A stretch of DNA of 64,000 nucleotides from an uncultured Anaeromyxobacter sp. (GTDB lineage: Bacteria > Myxococcota > Myxococcia > Myxococcales > Anaeromyxobacteraceae). Shown here in pieces: positions 25,459-32,901 of this stretch (position 1 is the stretch's first letter; every line of letters begins with the position of its first letter). The position numbers were made by a program, and so were the translations under genes. Under the pieces are notes generated by a model. It saw nothing but the letters and a program-made list of their open reading frames with translations. It was not told the origin of the DNA and made no database searches. The DNA lies in contig CAIVAR010000173.1 in the NCBI GenBank assembly GCA_903904005.1, positions 1-64,000 of the forward strand, in the 5' to 3' direction.

Positions 25459-26562
25459 GTGATCCACGTCGTCGAACAGCTGCTGAAGGACCAGCGGGGA
25501 CATTGCTACAGCTTCAACCTGAGCCTCTGCCGCGCCGCCGGTGGCGCGCCGATCCGGCTCTGGGTGGCCCGGGGCGCCTCCCTCCCCGGCCTCCCGCCGG
25601 GCGTCGAGGTGGTCCGTCACTTCTTCCGGGGGCTGGGGCGCATCCAGGCCCCGTTCCTGTACCGCCGACTCCTCGCGAGCGGCCAGCGGGTCCTCGTCTC
25701 CACGGCCGAGCGGACCGACCTGATCGCCCTCGACCTGGCCTCGGGCGGTCGCCCCATCCCTCCCGACCGGTTCTTCCTCTACTTCCACTGGTTCACGGAT
25801 CGTCCGGGGAAGCGGAAGGCCCTCGAGCGGCTGGCGCGGCGCCAGCCCGGGCTCACCATCCTGGGGCCCACCGAGACGGTCGTCGGGATCTACCGGGGGT
25901 TCGGGTTCCCCCGCACCGCGGTGGTGCCCTACCCCATCTCGGCGGCGCCGGCCGCCCCGGAGGGGCCGGTCCCGTTTCGTCGGGTGCTCTTCGCCGGGTC
26001 CCCGCGAAGCGACAAGGGGTTCGGCGCCTTCGCCGGGCTCGTCGAGGAGATGGCGCGGACCGGCGCGGGTCTCCCGGTGGCCTTCCAGGCCGACCTCGCC
26101 GACACCGGGCGCTACCGGACCGACGTCCGGGGAGACCTGGAGCGGATCCGGGCGCTCGGATACCCGTCGCTCGAGGTCCTGCCCGACCCGCTCCCGGCCG
26201 ACCAGTACGCCGGCACCTTCCGGGGCGGCATCTGCGTGCAGCCTTACCAGGCGATGAAGTTCGTCGACCGGGTGAGCGGGGTGACGCTCGACGCGCTCCT
26301 GGCCGGGTGCCCGGTGGTGGCCGTGGAGGGAACCTGGAGCGCACGCGTGGTCGAGCGCTTCGGCGCCGGGCGCGTGGTCGCCGACACGTCGCCCGGGGCG
26401 CTGCTCGCCGCCGTGCACGCCATCGAGGCCGGGTATGCCGCCCACGCCGAGGGTGCACGCCGCGGCGGACGCGCCATGCTCGAGGAGAACGACGCCCGGG
26501 CGCTCTACGACGTGGTCGCCGGTGCCGGCCCGGGCGAGGGCGCGCCCACCAGCTCCGCGTAG
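25459..26562 (+). CDS. Glycosyltransferase, GT4-like (group 1)
   Basis: 367 residues from GTG at 25459, which has GGGAGG 5 nt upstream; a GTG 33 nt earlier lacks one. The C-terminal half shows a GT-B pattern (RRVLFAGSPRSDKGF, then LDALLAGCPVVAVEGTWSARVVERFGAGRVV), consistent with nucleotide-sugar binding. The N-terminal half is less typical. It is likely cytoplasmic and involved in a cell-surface polysaccharide. Its 3' end overlaps the convergent glycosyltransferase by 58 nt. Confidence 0.82.
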   Translation: MIHVVEQLLKDQRGHCYSFNLSLCRAAGGAPIRLWVARGASLPGLPPGVEVVRHFFRGLGRIQAPFLYRRLLASGQRVLVSTAERTDLIALDLASGGRPIPPDRFFLYFHWFTDRPGKRKALERLARRQPGLTILGPTETVVGIYRGFGFPRTAVVPYPISAAPAAPEGPVPFRRVLFAGSPRSDKGFGAFAGLVEEMARTGAGLPVAFQADLADTGRYRTDVRGDLERIRALGYPSLEVLPDPLPADQYAGTFRGGICVQPYQAMKFVDRVSGVTLDALLAGCPVVAVEGTWSARVVERFGAGRVVADTSPGALLAAVHAIEAGYAAHAEGARRGGRAMLEENDARALYDVVAGAGPGEGAPTSSA

Positions 26563-27671
26563 TACGCCCAGGTCTCCCGGGCGGTGCGCTCCCAGGAGAA
26601 CTCCCGGGCCCGAAGGCGCCCCGCCTCGATCATGCCCTTCCGCAGCGGCTCGTCATGGAGGACCCGGTCGATCGCGGTCCGGATCGACTCCTCGCTGGCC
26701 GGATCGAAGTACGACGCCGCCTCCCCGCCGATCTCGGGCAGCGAGCTCGATCGGGCCAGCACTGCCGGGCAGCCGAAGGCGAAGGACTCGAGCACCGGGA
26801 GGCCGAACCCCTCGTAGCGCGACGGGAACGCGAAGGCGCGGGCGTGCTGGTAGAGCGCGGCGAGCGCGGCGTCGCTCGGCCCGGCGACGTGAAGGACCCG
26901 CCCGTCGACGGAGAGCGCCCGGGCCGCCTCGAGCTCCGCCGCGTCGAAGGCCCGCCCCCCGGCGCAGACCACGCGCAGGCGCCCGTCGTCGCGGAGCAGC
27001 GGGGCCATGCCGGCGAGGAAGGTGGCGAAGTTCTTGTAGTCGCCGCGCTGCCCCACGAAGAGGACGTACGGATCGGAGAGCCCCGGAGGCGGGGGCAGCT
27101 CGCGCTCCAGGACCTTCGGGCCGCCCAGGTGGATGGTCCGGACCTTCTCCGGCGGCAGGCCCAGGAGCCGGATCGCGTCCCTCCGCGTGCTCTCCGAGAT
27201 GGCGATGATCCCGGCCGCCTTCGCGGCGAGGAGGCGCTTGCGCTCCGCCGTCCGGCCGCTCGACCCGGACGTGTGGGGCAAGAGCTCGTGGATCATGTCG
27301 TAGATGGTGAGGACGAAGGGGCGCGCCCCCAGGCTCGGCAGGAAGGACGTGCCGTAGTAGGTGGGGTGGAGGAGGTCGAAGTCCCCCCGGGCGATGCAGT
27401 GGAGCGACCAGCGCCGGTTCACCGCCGTGAGGTGGTTCCCCTTGCGCAGCCAGCGGACGCCCGGGAAGAAGCGGGCCGGCCGGGGGAAGGGCGCGTCCTT
27501 CAGGTAGTCGTTGTTGGAGAGGAGCGCGCCGAGCCGGCAGCGGGGGGCCCCGGCCTTCCAGGCCTCCCGGAGAAGCTCCACGAAGTAGCGGGAGATCCCG
27601 CCGTGGATCTGCGAGTCGAAGACCTGGTGGTCGTAGAGGATGCGGAGCGGCGTCTGGCTCGGCGGGCCCAC
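26505..27671 (-). CDS. Glycosyltransferase family 4
   Basis: 388 residues. Typical GT4: N-terminal LRILYDHQVFDSQIHGGISRYFVEL, then ISESTRRDAIRLLG, PYVLFVGQRGDYKNFATFL, and the C-terminal nucleotide-sugar signature FAFPSRYEGFGLPVLESFAFG with the E-x7-E glutamates. It probably transfers a sugar to a surface polysaccharide. The GTG at 27671 is the best start available but has no good ribosome site; TATAGT a few bases upstream could be a -10 of a near-leaderless message. The methyltransferase gene starts 33 nt away on the other strand. Confidence 0.88.
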   Translation of the reverse strand: MGPPSQTPLRILYDHQVFDSQIHGGISRYFVELLREAWKAGAPRCRLGALLSNNDYLKDAPFPRPARFFPGVRWLRKGNHLTAVNRRWSLHCIARGDFDLLHPTYYGTSFLPSLGARPFVLTIYDMIHELLPHTSGSSGRTAERKRLLAAKAAGIIAISESTRRDAIRLLGLPPEKVRTIHLGGPKVLERELPPPPGLSDPYVLFVGQRGDYKNFATFLAGMAPLLRDDGRLRVVCAGGRAFDAAELEAARALSVDGRVLHVAGPSDAALAALYQHARAFAFPSRYEGFGLPVLESFAFGCPAVLARSSSLPEIGGEAASYFDPASEESIRTAIDRVLHDEPLRKGMIEAGRLRAREFSWERTARETWAYYAELVGAPSPGPAPATTS

Positions 27672-27704
27672 GGGGGAGCGACTATACCTGCTAACCTGGG
27701 TCCG

Positions 27705-28496
27705 ATGGCCTGCCCGATCTGCCAGGGGGAGATGGTCCCCCGCTTCACCCGGCGTGTCCTGGCGCGGTACGACGTGGCCTACCACTGGTGCCCGGCCTGC
27801 GGCCTCCTGCGGACCGAGGAGCCCTACTGGCTGGAGGAGGCCTACGGGTCGGCGATCACCTCGCTCGACACCGGCCTCGTCCGGCGGAACGTCCGGTTCT
27901 CCGAGATCACCGCGAGCCTCCTCTACTTCGCCTTCGACCCCCGGGGCGCCTTCGTCGACGTCGCCGGGGGCTACGGCCTTCTCACCCGGATGATGCGCGA
28001 CATCGGCTTCGACTTCCGCTGGTCGGACCGGTACGCGGAGAACCTCATGGCCCGCGGCTTCGAGGCCCAGGAGGGGGCGGCCCACGAGGCCGTCACCGCC
28101 TTCGAGGTCCTGGAGCACGTCCCGGACCCGGTGCCCTTCCTGGAGGAGGCCCTCTCCCGCTGGAAGACCCGCACCCTCCTCTTCACCACCGACCTCTACC
28201 AGGGCGAGCCGCCGGACCCGGAGGCCTGGTGGTACTACGCCTTCGACACCGGGCAGCACGTCTCCTTCTACAGCCGCCGCACGCTCGAGGCGATCGGCGC
28301 GCGGCTGGGGCTCCGGCTCTACTCCCACGCCGGCTTCCACGTCCTCACCGATCGCCGCATCGGATGGCCCTGGTACCCGCTGGCCTTCGGAAACCGGTCC
28401 CGGACGTTCGCCCACTACGTGAAGAAGCGCATGCGGTCGCGGACGTCGTCCGACCGCCGGGCGCTGCAGGGCGGCGGGACGGACGCCGGCGGATAG
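27705..28496 (+). CDS. Zinc-ribbon class I methyltransferase
   Basis: 263 residues. It starts with a two-CxxC zinc ribbon (CPIC at 3-6, CPAC at 27-30), then a SAM-binding core (FVDVAGGYGLLTRMM; AVTAFEVLEHVPDP). This build is usual for methyltransferases in polysaccharide clusters (type 11/12). The first Gly-rich loop reads DVAGGYG rather than DxGxGxG. With the two adjacent glycosyltransferases it forms a small surface-sugar module, so methylation of a glycan is inferred. Confidence 0.85.
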   Translation: MACPICQGEMVPRFTRRVLARYDVAYHWCPACGLLRTEEPYWLEEAYGSAITSLDTGLVRRNVRFSEITASLLYFAFDPRGAFVDVAGGYGLLTRMMRDIGFDFRWSDRYAENLMARGFEAQEGAAHEAVTAFEVLEHVPDPVPFLEEALSRWKTRTLLFTTDLYQGEPPDPEAWWYYAFDTGQHVSFYSRRTLEAIGARLGLRLYSHAGFHVLTDRRIGWPWYPLAFGNRSRTFAHYVKKRMRSRTSSDRRALQGGGTDAGG

Positions 28497-28512
28497 CGCG
28501 CCGGGGCGGGGC

Positions 28513-28707
28513 TCAGCGGCCGCCGGCGGAGAGCCGGCTGGCGACGACGCCGGCCGCGAGGGCCAGGATGCTCACCACGCCCACGATGAGCCAGTCATCG
28601 CTCTTCATGGCGATCCAGCCGGCCGTGAAGACGCAGAAGGCGCTCAGCCCCACGCCGGCCTTCGCAGCGAGGCGACGGAGCTTCTCCTTGCCGGCCGGGT
28701 CGGTCAC
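28513..28707 (-). CDS. Small two-TM membrane protein
   Basis: 64 residues: a short charged N-terminus (TDPAGKEKLRRLAAKAG) then two hydrophobic segments (VGLSAFCVFTAGWIAM; LIVGVVSILALAAGVVA). The ATG overlaps the stop of the PH-like gene (ATGA), so the two are coupled. Function unknown. Confidence 0.65.
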   Translation of the reverse strand: MTDPAGKEKLRRLAAKAGVGLSAFCVFTAGWIAMKSDDWLIVGVVSILALAAGVVASRLSAGGR

Positions 28708-29321
28708 CGCGATGCCCCGCCGGCGACGCCGTCCTCGTCCTTCATCTCGGCCACCAGCTGCTCGAGGGCCTCGCGGGTCGTCGCGTCGGCGGCGAGAACG
28801 GCCGGAGGCACCCGGGCGAGCGCCTCCTCGGCGAAGTCACCGATGCCGGCCATGTTCTCCGGGACCCAGAGCCGGATGCCGCCGGGGCCGGCCAGGAAGA
28901 ACCAGCGGGAGACGCCGTTGTAGGCGAGCTTCTCCACCTGCCCCCACGGGATGATCTGCGTCCGGAACGGGTCGTCCCGTTCCACGGCACGGTCGGTCAC
29001 CCGGACCTGCATCTTCCGCTCGGCGAGCAGGAAGTAGGCGAAGACGAAGACGCCCAGGGCGACCGCAAGGGAGACGACGACCATCCCGGCCACCCCGATC
29101 CCCTCCTCCTTGCGAAGCGCCGTCGCCGTGACGACCACCACGAGCAGCGTGGGGCCGATGGCCATGGCCGCGAGGATGGCGTTGCGGCCCCGGGGGGGGC
29201 GGAGGACCACGATTCCCCCGGTGCGGACGCCCCGGAGGCGCGCGGGCGGGACCGGGCGGAGGAGCCAGCCGCCCCCGACGAGGAGGACGCCGAGGACCGC
29301 GAAGGCGATGATGAGCTGCAT
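28704..29321 (-). CDS. Membrane protein with PH-like cytoplasmic domain
   Basis: 205 residues from ATG at 29321. An N-terminal membrane helix (MQLIIAFAVLGVLLVGGGWLL) and two further hydrophobic segments (about 60-80 and 90-110) lead into a C-terminal domain with KMQVRVTDRAVERDDPFRTQIIPWGQVEKLAYNG, the pattern of a bacterial PH-like domain. No enzyme motif was seen. It is first in a two-gene unit with the small membrane protein, and divergent from the sigma-factor operon. Confidence 0.65.
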   Translation of the reverse strand: MQLIIAFAVLGVLLVGGGWLLRPVPPARLRGVRTGGIVVLRPPRGRNAILAAMAIGPTLLVVVVTATALRKEEGIGVAGMVVVSLAVALGVFVFAYFLLAERKMQVRVTDRAVERDDPFRTQIIPWGQVEKLAYNGVSRWFFLAGPGGIRLWVPENMAGIGDFAEEALARVPPAVLAADATTREALEQLVAEMKDEDGVAGGASR

Positions 29322-29459
29322 CGCGCGACTCTCGCCCGTGAAAGCGCCCCCGCGCAAGGGGAACCGGGACGAAAAGGAGCGGCGGGAGGCGGACGGTTCC
29401 CATCCCGGTGCCCCGAAGGGCTATCCTGCCCCGACTTCGAAGGGGGCGGGAGGCGTGGC

Positions 29460-30038
29460 GTGGACGAGGTGGACCTGCTGGAGCGGGAGATCCGGGAGCT
29501 GCTCGCCCAGGGAAAAGGCGAGGCGGCGGCCACCCGGGCCATCCAGGGGTACGGGCCCCAGGTGCTCCGCTACCTCCGCTCGGTGCTCGGTGACGAGGAG
29601 GATTCGCGCGATGCCTTCGCGCAGTTCGCCGAGAACCTCTGGCGCGGGTTGCCCGAGTTCCGGGGCACGGCGCCCTTCCGCATCTGGGCCTACCGGATCG
29701 CCTGGAACGTCGCCTGCGACCTGCGCAAGCAGCCCTGGCGGAACCGCAGGCTCCGCCTCGAGACGGGCGAGGCCTCGCGGATCGCCCAGACGATCGCCAC
29801 CTCGTCGGAGGAGCGGATGGAGCGCCGGCGCCTCGAACTGCTCTCGCTCCGCGAGTCGCTCTCCCTCGACGACCGGGCCCTCGCGGCCCTCCGCATCGAC
29901 CAGGGGCTCTCCTGGGGCGAGTGCGCCGAGGCGCTCTCCCGGGACGGAGGGGTCGTGAAGGCCAACACCCTCACCAAGCGCTTCGAGCGGATCAAGGAGC
30001 GGCTCGGTGCGCTGGCGCGGAAGCGGGGGCTCCTCTAA
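29460..30038 (+). CDS. ECF-type RNA polymerase sigma factor
   Basis: 192 residues; GTG start with GGGAGG 6 nt upstream. Region 2 spans about residues 25-90 (DSRDAFAQFAENLWRGL, FRIWAYRIAWNVACDLRKQ), and region 4 about 130-185 (LDDRALAALRIDQGLSWGECAEAL). The recognition helix region reads VKANTLTKRFERIKERL. No sigma-3 domain, so an ECF type is supported. It is the first gene of a four-gene operon with a secreted YCII-like protein, a c-type cytochrome and a diiron protein. There is no recognisable anti-sigma gene next to it. Confidence 0.9.
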   Translation: MDEVDLLEREIRELLAQGKGEAAATRAIQGYGPQVLRYLRSVLGDEEDSRDAFAQFAENLWRGLPEFRGTAPFRIWAYRIAWNVACDLRKQPWRNRRLRLETGEASRIAQTIATSSEERMERRRLELLSLRESLSLDDRALAALRIDQGLSWGECAEALSRDGGVVKANTLTKRFERIKERLGALARKRGLL

Positions 30039-30065
30039 GGAAGGGGGACCCCGCCCGGAGGTCCC

Positions 30066-30509
30066 ATGCGCCGCGCCCGTCTCGCCGTCCTCGCCGCCGC
30101 CGTCCTCGCCGCGGTCACCGCCGCGCCCCCCTCCCTCGCCGCCGACCCGCCCTTCGAGATGGAGTCGGTGCAGCTCGTCCTGCTCCTGCGCGCGCCCACC
30201 TGGAAGAAGCTCCCCGCGGAGGAGGCCGAGGCCCTGCAGAAGCAGCACATGGCCCACCTGACCGCCATGGGGACGTCGGGCAAGATGGTCGGCGCCGGAC
30301 CCTTCTCCGACCAGTCCGACCCGGCCTACCGGGGCGTCTGCATCTACCGGGTGGGCTCGGCCGCCGAGGCCCGCGGGCTGGCGGAGCAGGATCCCAGCGT
30401 GAAGGCCGGGCAGCTCCGCGTGGAGGCCATGACCTGGTGGTTCGGCAAGGGATCGGTGACCTTCCCGAAGGCCGTGGAGCAGGCGCCGGAGAAGAAGGCG
30501 GTGCCATGA
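30066..30509 (+). CDS. Secreted YCII-related protein
   Basis: 147 residues with a signal peptide (RRARLAVLAAAVLAAVTAAPPSLAA). The mature part matches the YciI-like alpha-beta ferredoxin fold: QLVLLLRAP, HMAHLTAMGTSGKMVGAGPF, YRGVCIYRVGSAAEARGLAEQDP. Classical YciI has His-Asp active residues; here one conserved His is seen (HMAHL). Most YciI proteins are cytoplasmic, so the exported form is unusual. The next gene overlaps by 4 nt (ATGA). Confidence 0.82.
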   Translation: MRRARLAVLAAAVLAAVTAAPPSLAADPPFEMESVQLVLLLRAPTWKKLPAEEAEALQKQHMAHLTAMGTSGKMVGAGPFSDQSDPAYRGVCIYRVGSAAEARGLAEQDPSVKAGQLRVEAMTWWFGKGSVTFPKAVEQAPEKKAVP

Positions 30510-30934
30510 CGTCGCTGGCCCCCGTGGCGCTGATCGCCCTGCTCTCCGCCGCCGCGCCACCGGAGACGCCGCAGGCGCTCGCCCGCGGCGAGGACCGGAT
30601 GCGCGACTTCTGCTTCGCCTGCCATGTCTTCGAGCCCGGGCCGGGGGTGACGAACCCGCTCCACCCGCGCATCACCCCGGAGAAGTGGGGCACCTACGAC
30701 CAGGCCTACGCGAACATCGGCAACCTGAGCCGCATCCGGCCGCAGATGTCCCACGCCTTCCGCGGGAACGACGAGGACCGGCAGGCGCTGGCCCTCTTCC
30801 TCTCCAAGCTGGGGCGGGAGAACGTGGTCCCATGGTGGCGGCGCGCCCTGCCCTACGCTGGCCTCGGCCTGGCGGTGGCGGTGGCCGGCGCGTGGTTCGT
30901 CGGCGCCTCGCGGCGCTCGAAGGGAAGGAGCTGA
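30506..30934 (+). CDS. Membrane-anchored mono-heme c-type cytochrome
   Basis: 142 residues. An N-terminal hydrophobic leader is followed by one heme motif CFACH (C36, C39, H40) and a C-terminal membrane helix (ALPYAGLGLAVAVAGAWFVG) with a basic tail. The distal axial ligand may be Met in RIRPQMSHAF. It is expected to face the periplasm and carry electrons. It overlaps the upstream gene by 4 nt, and the diiron gene follows after 1 nt, so the cytochrome could supply electrons to or be regulated with it. Confidence 0.82.
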   Translation: MTSLAPVALIALLSAAAPPETPQALARGEDRMRDFCFACHVFEPGPGVTNPLHPRITPEKWGTYDQAYANIGNLSRIRPQMSHAFRGNDEDRQALALFLSKLGRENVVPWWRRALPYAGLGLAVAVAGAWFVGASRRSKGRS

Positions 30935-30935
30935 C

Positions 30936-32027
30936 ATGGACATCCCCAGGAATCCCCGCGTGCTCCGGTCGCTCCTCGGACCGGCCTGGCGCGGCCTCGT
31001 CCAGCACAAGGGGCGGAGCACCGGCCGGTCGTCGATCCGGGTCGGCGTCGACGCCTCCTTCGACTGGGAGTACGACCGGAGCTTCCCCGAGCTGGCCCGG
31101 CTCTACGAGGTGGCGAAGGAGAGCCAGTGGAACGGCGCCACTGCCCTCGACTGGAGCCGCCCGGTCGAGACCCGCGACCCGGCCCGCCCGCTCCTGCCCG
31201 AGTCCTTCGTGCCCTTCGCGTCGCTGCGCGGGTGGAGGCAGGGCTCCCCGGAGCAGCGCGCCATGCTCACCCACGCGCTCACCTCCTGGCTGCTCTCCCA
31301 GTTCCTCCACGGCGAGCAGGGGGCGCTCTTCGCCGCGGCGCAGGTCACCGAGGCCGTCCCCTGGCTCGACGCCAAGCTCTACGGCTCGACCCAGGTGGTG
31401 GACGAGGGGCGGCACGTCGAGGTCTTCCACCGCTACCTGTCGACGAAGCTGGAGTGGCTCTACGACATCGACGACAACCTCCACGTGGTGATCGACGCGC
31501 TGATGAGCGACCGGCGCTGGGACGTGAAGTTCCTGGGCATGCAGATCCTCATCGAGGGGCTGGCGCTCGGCGCCTTCGGGATGATCCGCCGCCTCACGAC
31601 GGAGCCGGTCCTGCGCGACGTGCTGAAGAACGTCATCACCGACGAGGCCCGGCACGTCCACTTCGGGGTCGCCGCCCTCCAGCGGTACTACCGGGAGGGC
31701 ATCGAGGAGCCGGCGCGCCGCGAGCGGGAGGACTGGGCCTTCGAGGTGGCGATGCTGCTCCGCAACCGGTTCCTGGCCCGGGAGCTCCACGGAGAGTTCT
31801 TCGGCCAGGAGGTGTCGCGCGCCGAGTGGGACCGCACCCTGCTCGCCTCGCCGATGATGGCCCTCTTCCGGGAGACCATGTTCCGGCGCATCGTGCCCAA
31901 TCTGAAGGCGATCGGGCTGCTCTCCGACCGGATCCGCCCCCGCTACGAGAAGGAGGGGCTCCTGCGATACGAGAACGAGAAGTCGGCCCCCGAGCTCACG
32001 GCGGAAGATCTGCTGTCCGACGGTTGA
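30936..32027 (+). CDS. Ferritin-like diiron protein (AurF/ribonucleotide-reductase-like fold)
   Basis: 363 residues; ATG with AGGAGC 4 nt upstream. Helical throughout. Probable iron ligands lie in FLHGEQGAL, VVDEGRHVEVFHRY, ILIEGLALGAFG and ITDEARHVHFGVAAL, which give the two E-x2-H sets plus two Glu of a four-helix diiron site. Related proteins oxidise or hydroxylate small substrates with O2; the substrate is unknown. It is last in the sigma-factor operon. Its 3' end overlaps the convergent membrane-protein gene by 32 nt. Confidence 0.85.
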   Translation: MDIPRNPRVLRSLLGPAWRGLVQHKGRSTGRSSIRVGVDASFDWEYDRSFPELARLYEVAKESQWNGATALDWSRPVETRDPARPLLPESFVPFASLRGWRQGSPEQRAMLTHALTSWLLSQFLHGEQGALFAAAQVTEAVPWLDAKLYGSTQVVDEGRHVEVFHRYLSTKLEWLYDIDDNLHVVIDALMSDRRWDVKFLGMQILIEGLALGAFGMIRRLTTEPVLRDVLKNVITDEARHVHFGVAALQRYYREGIEEPARREREDWAFEVAMLLRNRFLARELHGEFFGQEVSRAEWDRTLLASPMMALFRETMFRRIVPNLKAIGLLSDRIRPRYEKEGLLRYENEKSAPELTAEDLLSDG

Positions 32028-32901
32028 GGCGCGCCTCCTGGTCGACGCGGGCGATGCGCGTGAGCCCGGCCAGGCGCACGGCCCGCCCGTAGCCCACCGC
32101 CATCGCGGCGACCTGGGCGAGGAGCACGCCGGCGAAGACCGCCCAGCGCGGCCCGGCCGGGAGCCGCTCCCGGATCGCCATCACCGTGAGCCCCAGAACC
32201 GGGCCGGCGAGCACGCCGGCGAGGCCGACGGCCAGGGAGGAGACCGGCCGACGCAGGACGAGCCACGTCCCGGAGAACCAGGCGAGGAGCGCGCTGCGCC
32301 GGTCGGAGCGAGCTGCCATGCGCGCCCGCCCGGCGTCGAGCGTGAGGTGGGCCACGAAGAAGAGCGCGCCGATGGCGACGAACGACCAGCGCGTGCGGGA
32401 GGCGGCCGCGCCCTCGGTGACCATCCGTTCCACCGCCTTCCCGGTGGACTTCGAGACGAGCCCCACCCCGACCCCGGCGAGCCCCAGCGGGATCATCCCC
32501 ACCACCGCCATCCGGACCATCCGGGCGTACCAGCGCCCCGCGCCGGTGAGGAGCGGCCGGAAGCGGAGCGGGTGGTCCGAGCCGGCCTCGGCGAGCATGG
32601 CGCCGGCGAGGGCCGGGGCGAGGAGGAAGGCGACCAGGAACGCGCTCAGGAACCAGGCTGGGGTGGCCTGCCCCTGCGGGCTGTCCCCCATGGCCCGGGC
32701 CAGGTCCGGGAGCCAGGACCCCTCGAGGCCGCTTGCCAGCAACTCGGCCCGGGGCGCGTGGGCGAGCAACCCGGAGAGGAGCCGCCAGACCGGGACGGTG
32801 GCGAGCGCGGCGGGGATCGCCGAGAAGAGGGCGCAGAGCAGGAGCAGGCGCCAGCGGGTGGCGCGGCGGAAGCCCGTGCGGATCGGCTCTCCGAAGGTCA
32901 C
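31996..32901 (-). CDS. Polytopic membrane protein, unknown function
   Basis: 301 residues; the GTG start overlaps the upstream peptidase stop (GTGA). Five or six hydrophobic segments are visible (LLLLCALFSAIPAALATVPVW, FLSAFLVAFLLAPALAGAML, AVVGMIPLGLAGVGVGLV, WSFVAIGALFFVAHLTLDAG, SLAVGLAGVLAGPVLGLTVM, WAVFAGVLLAQVAAMAVGYG). No motif was recognised. It is coupled to the M1-type peptidase, so a membrane partner or accessory is possible. Confidence 0.75.
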   Translation of the reverse strand: MTFGEPIRTGFRRATRWRLLLLCALFSAIPAALATVPVWRLLSGLLAHAPRAELLASGLEGSWLPDLARAMGDSPQGQATPAWFLSAFLVAFLLAPALAGAMLAEAGSDHPLRFRPLLTGAGRWYARMVRMAVVGMIPLGLAGVGVGLVSKSTGKAVERMVTEGAAASRTRWSFVAIGALFFVAHLTLDAGRARMAARSDRRSALLAWFSGTWLVLRRPVSSLAVGLAGVLAGPVLGLTVMAIRERLPAGPRWAVFAGVLLAQVAAMAVGYGRAVRLAGLTRIARVDQEARLNRRTADLPP

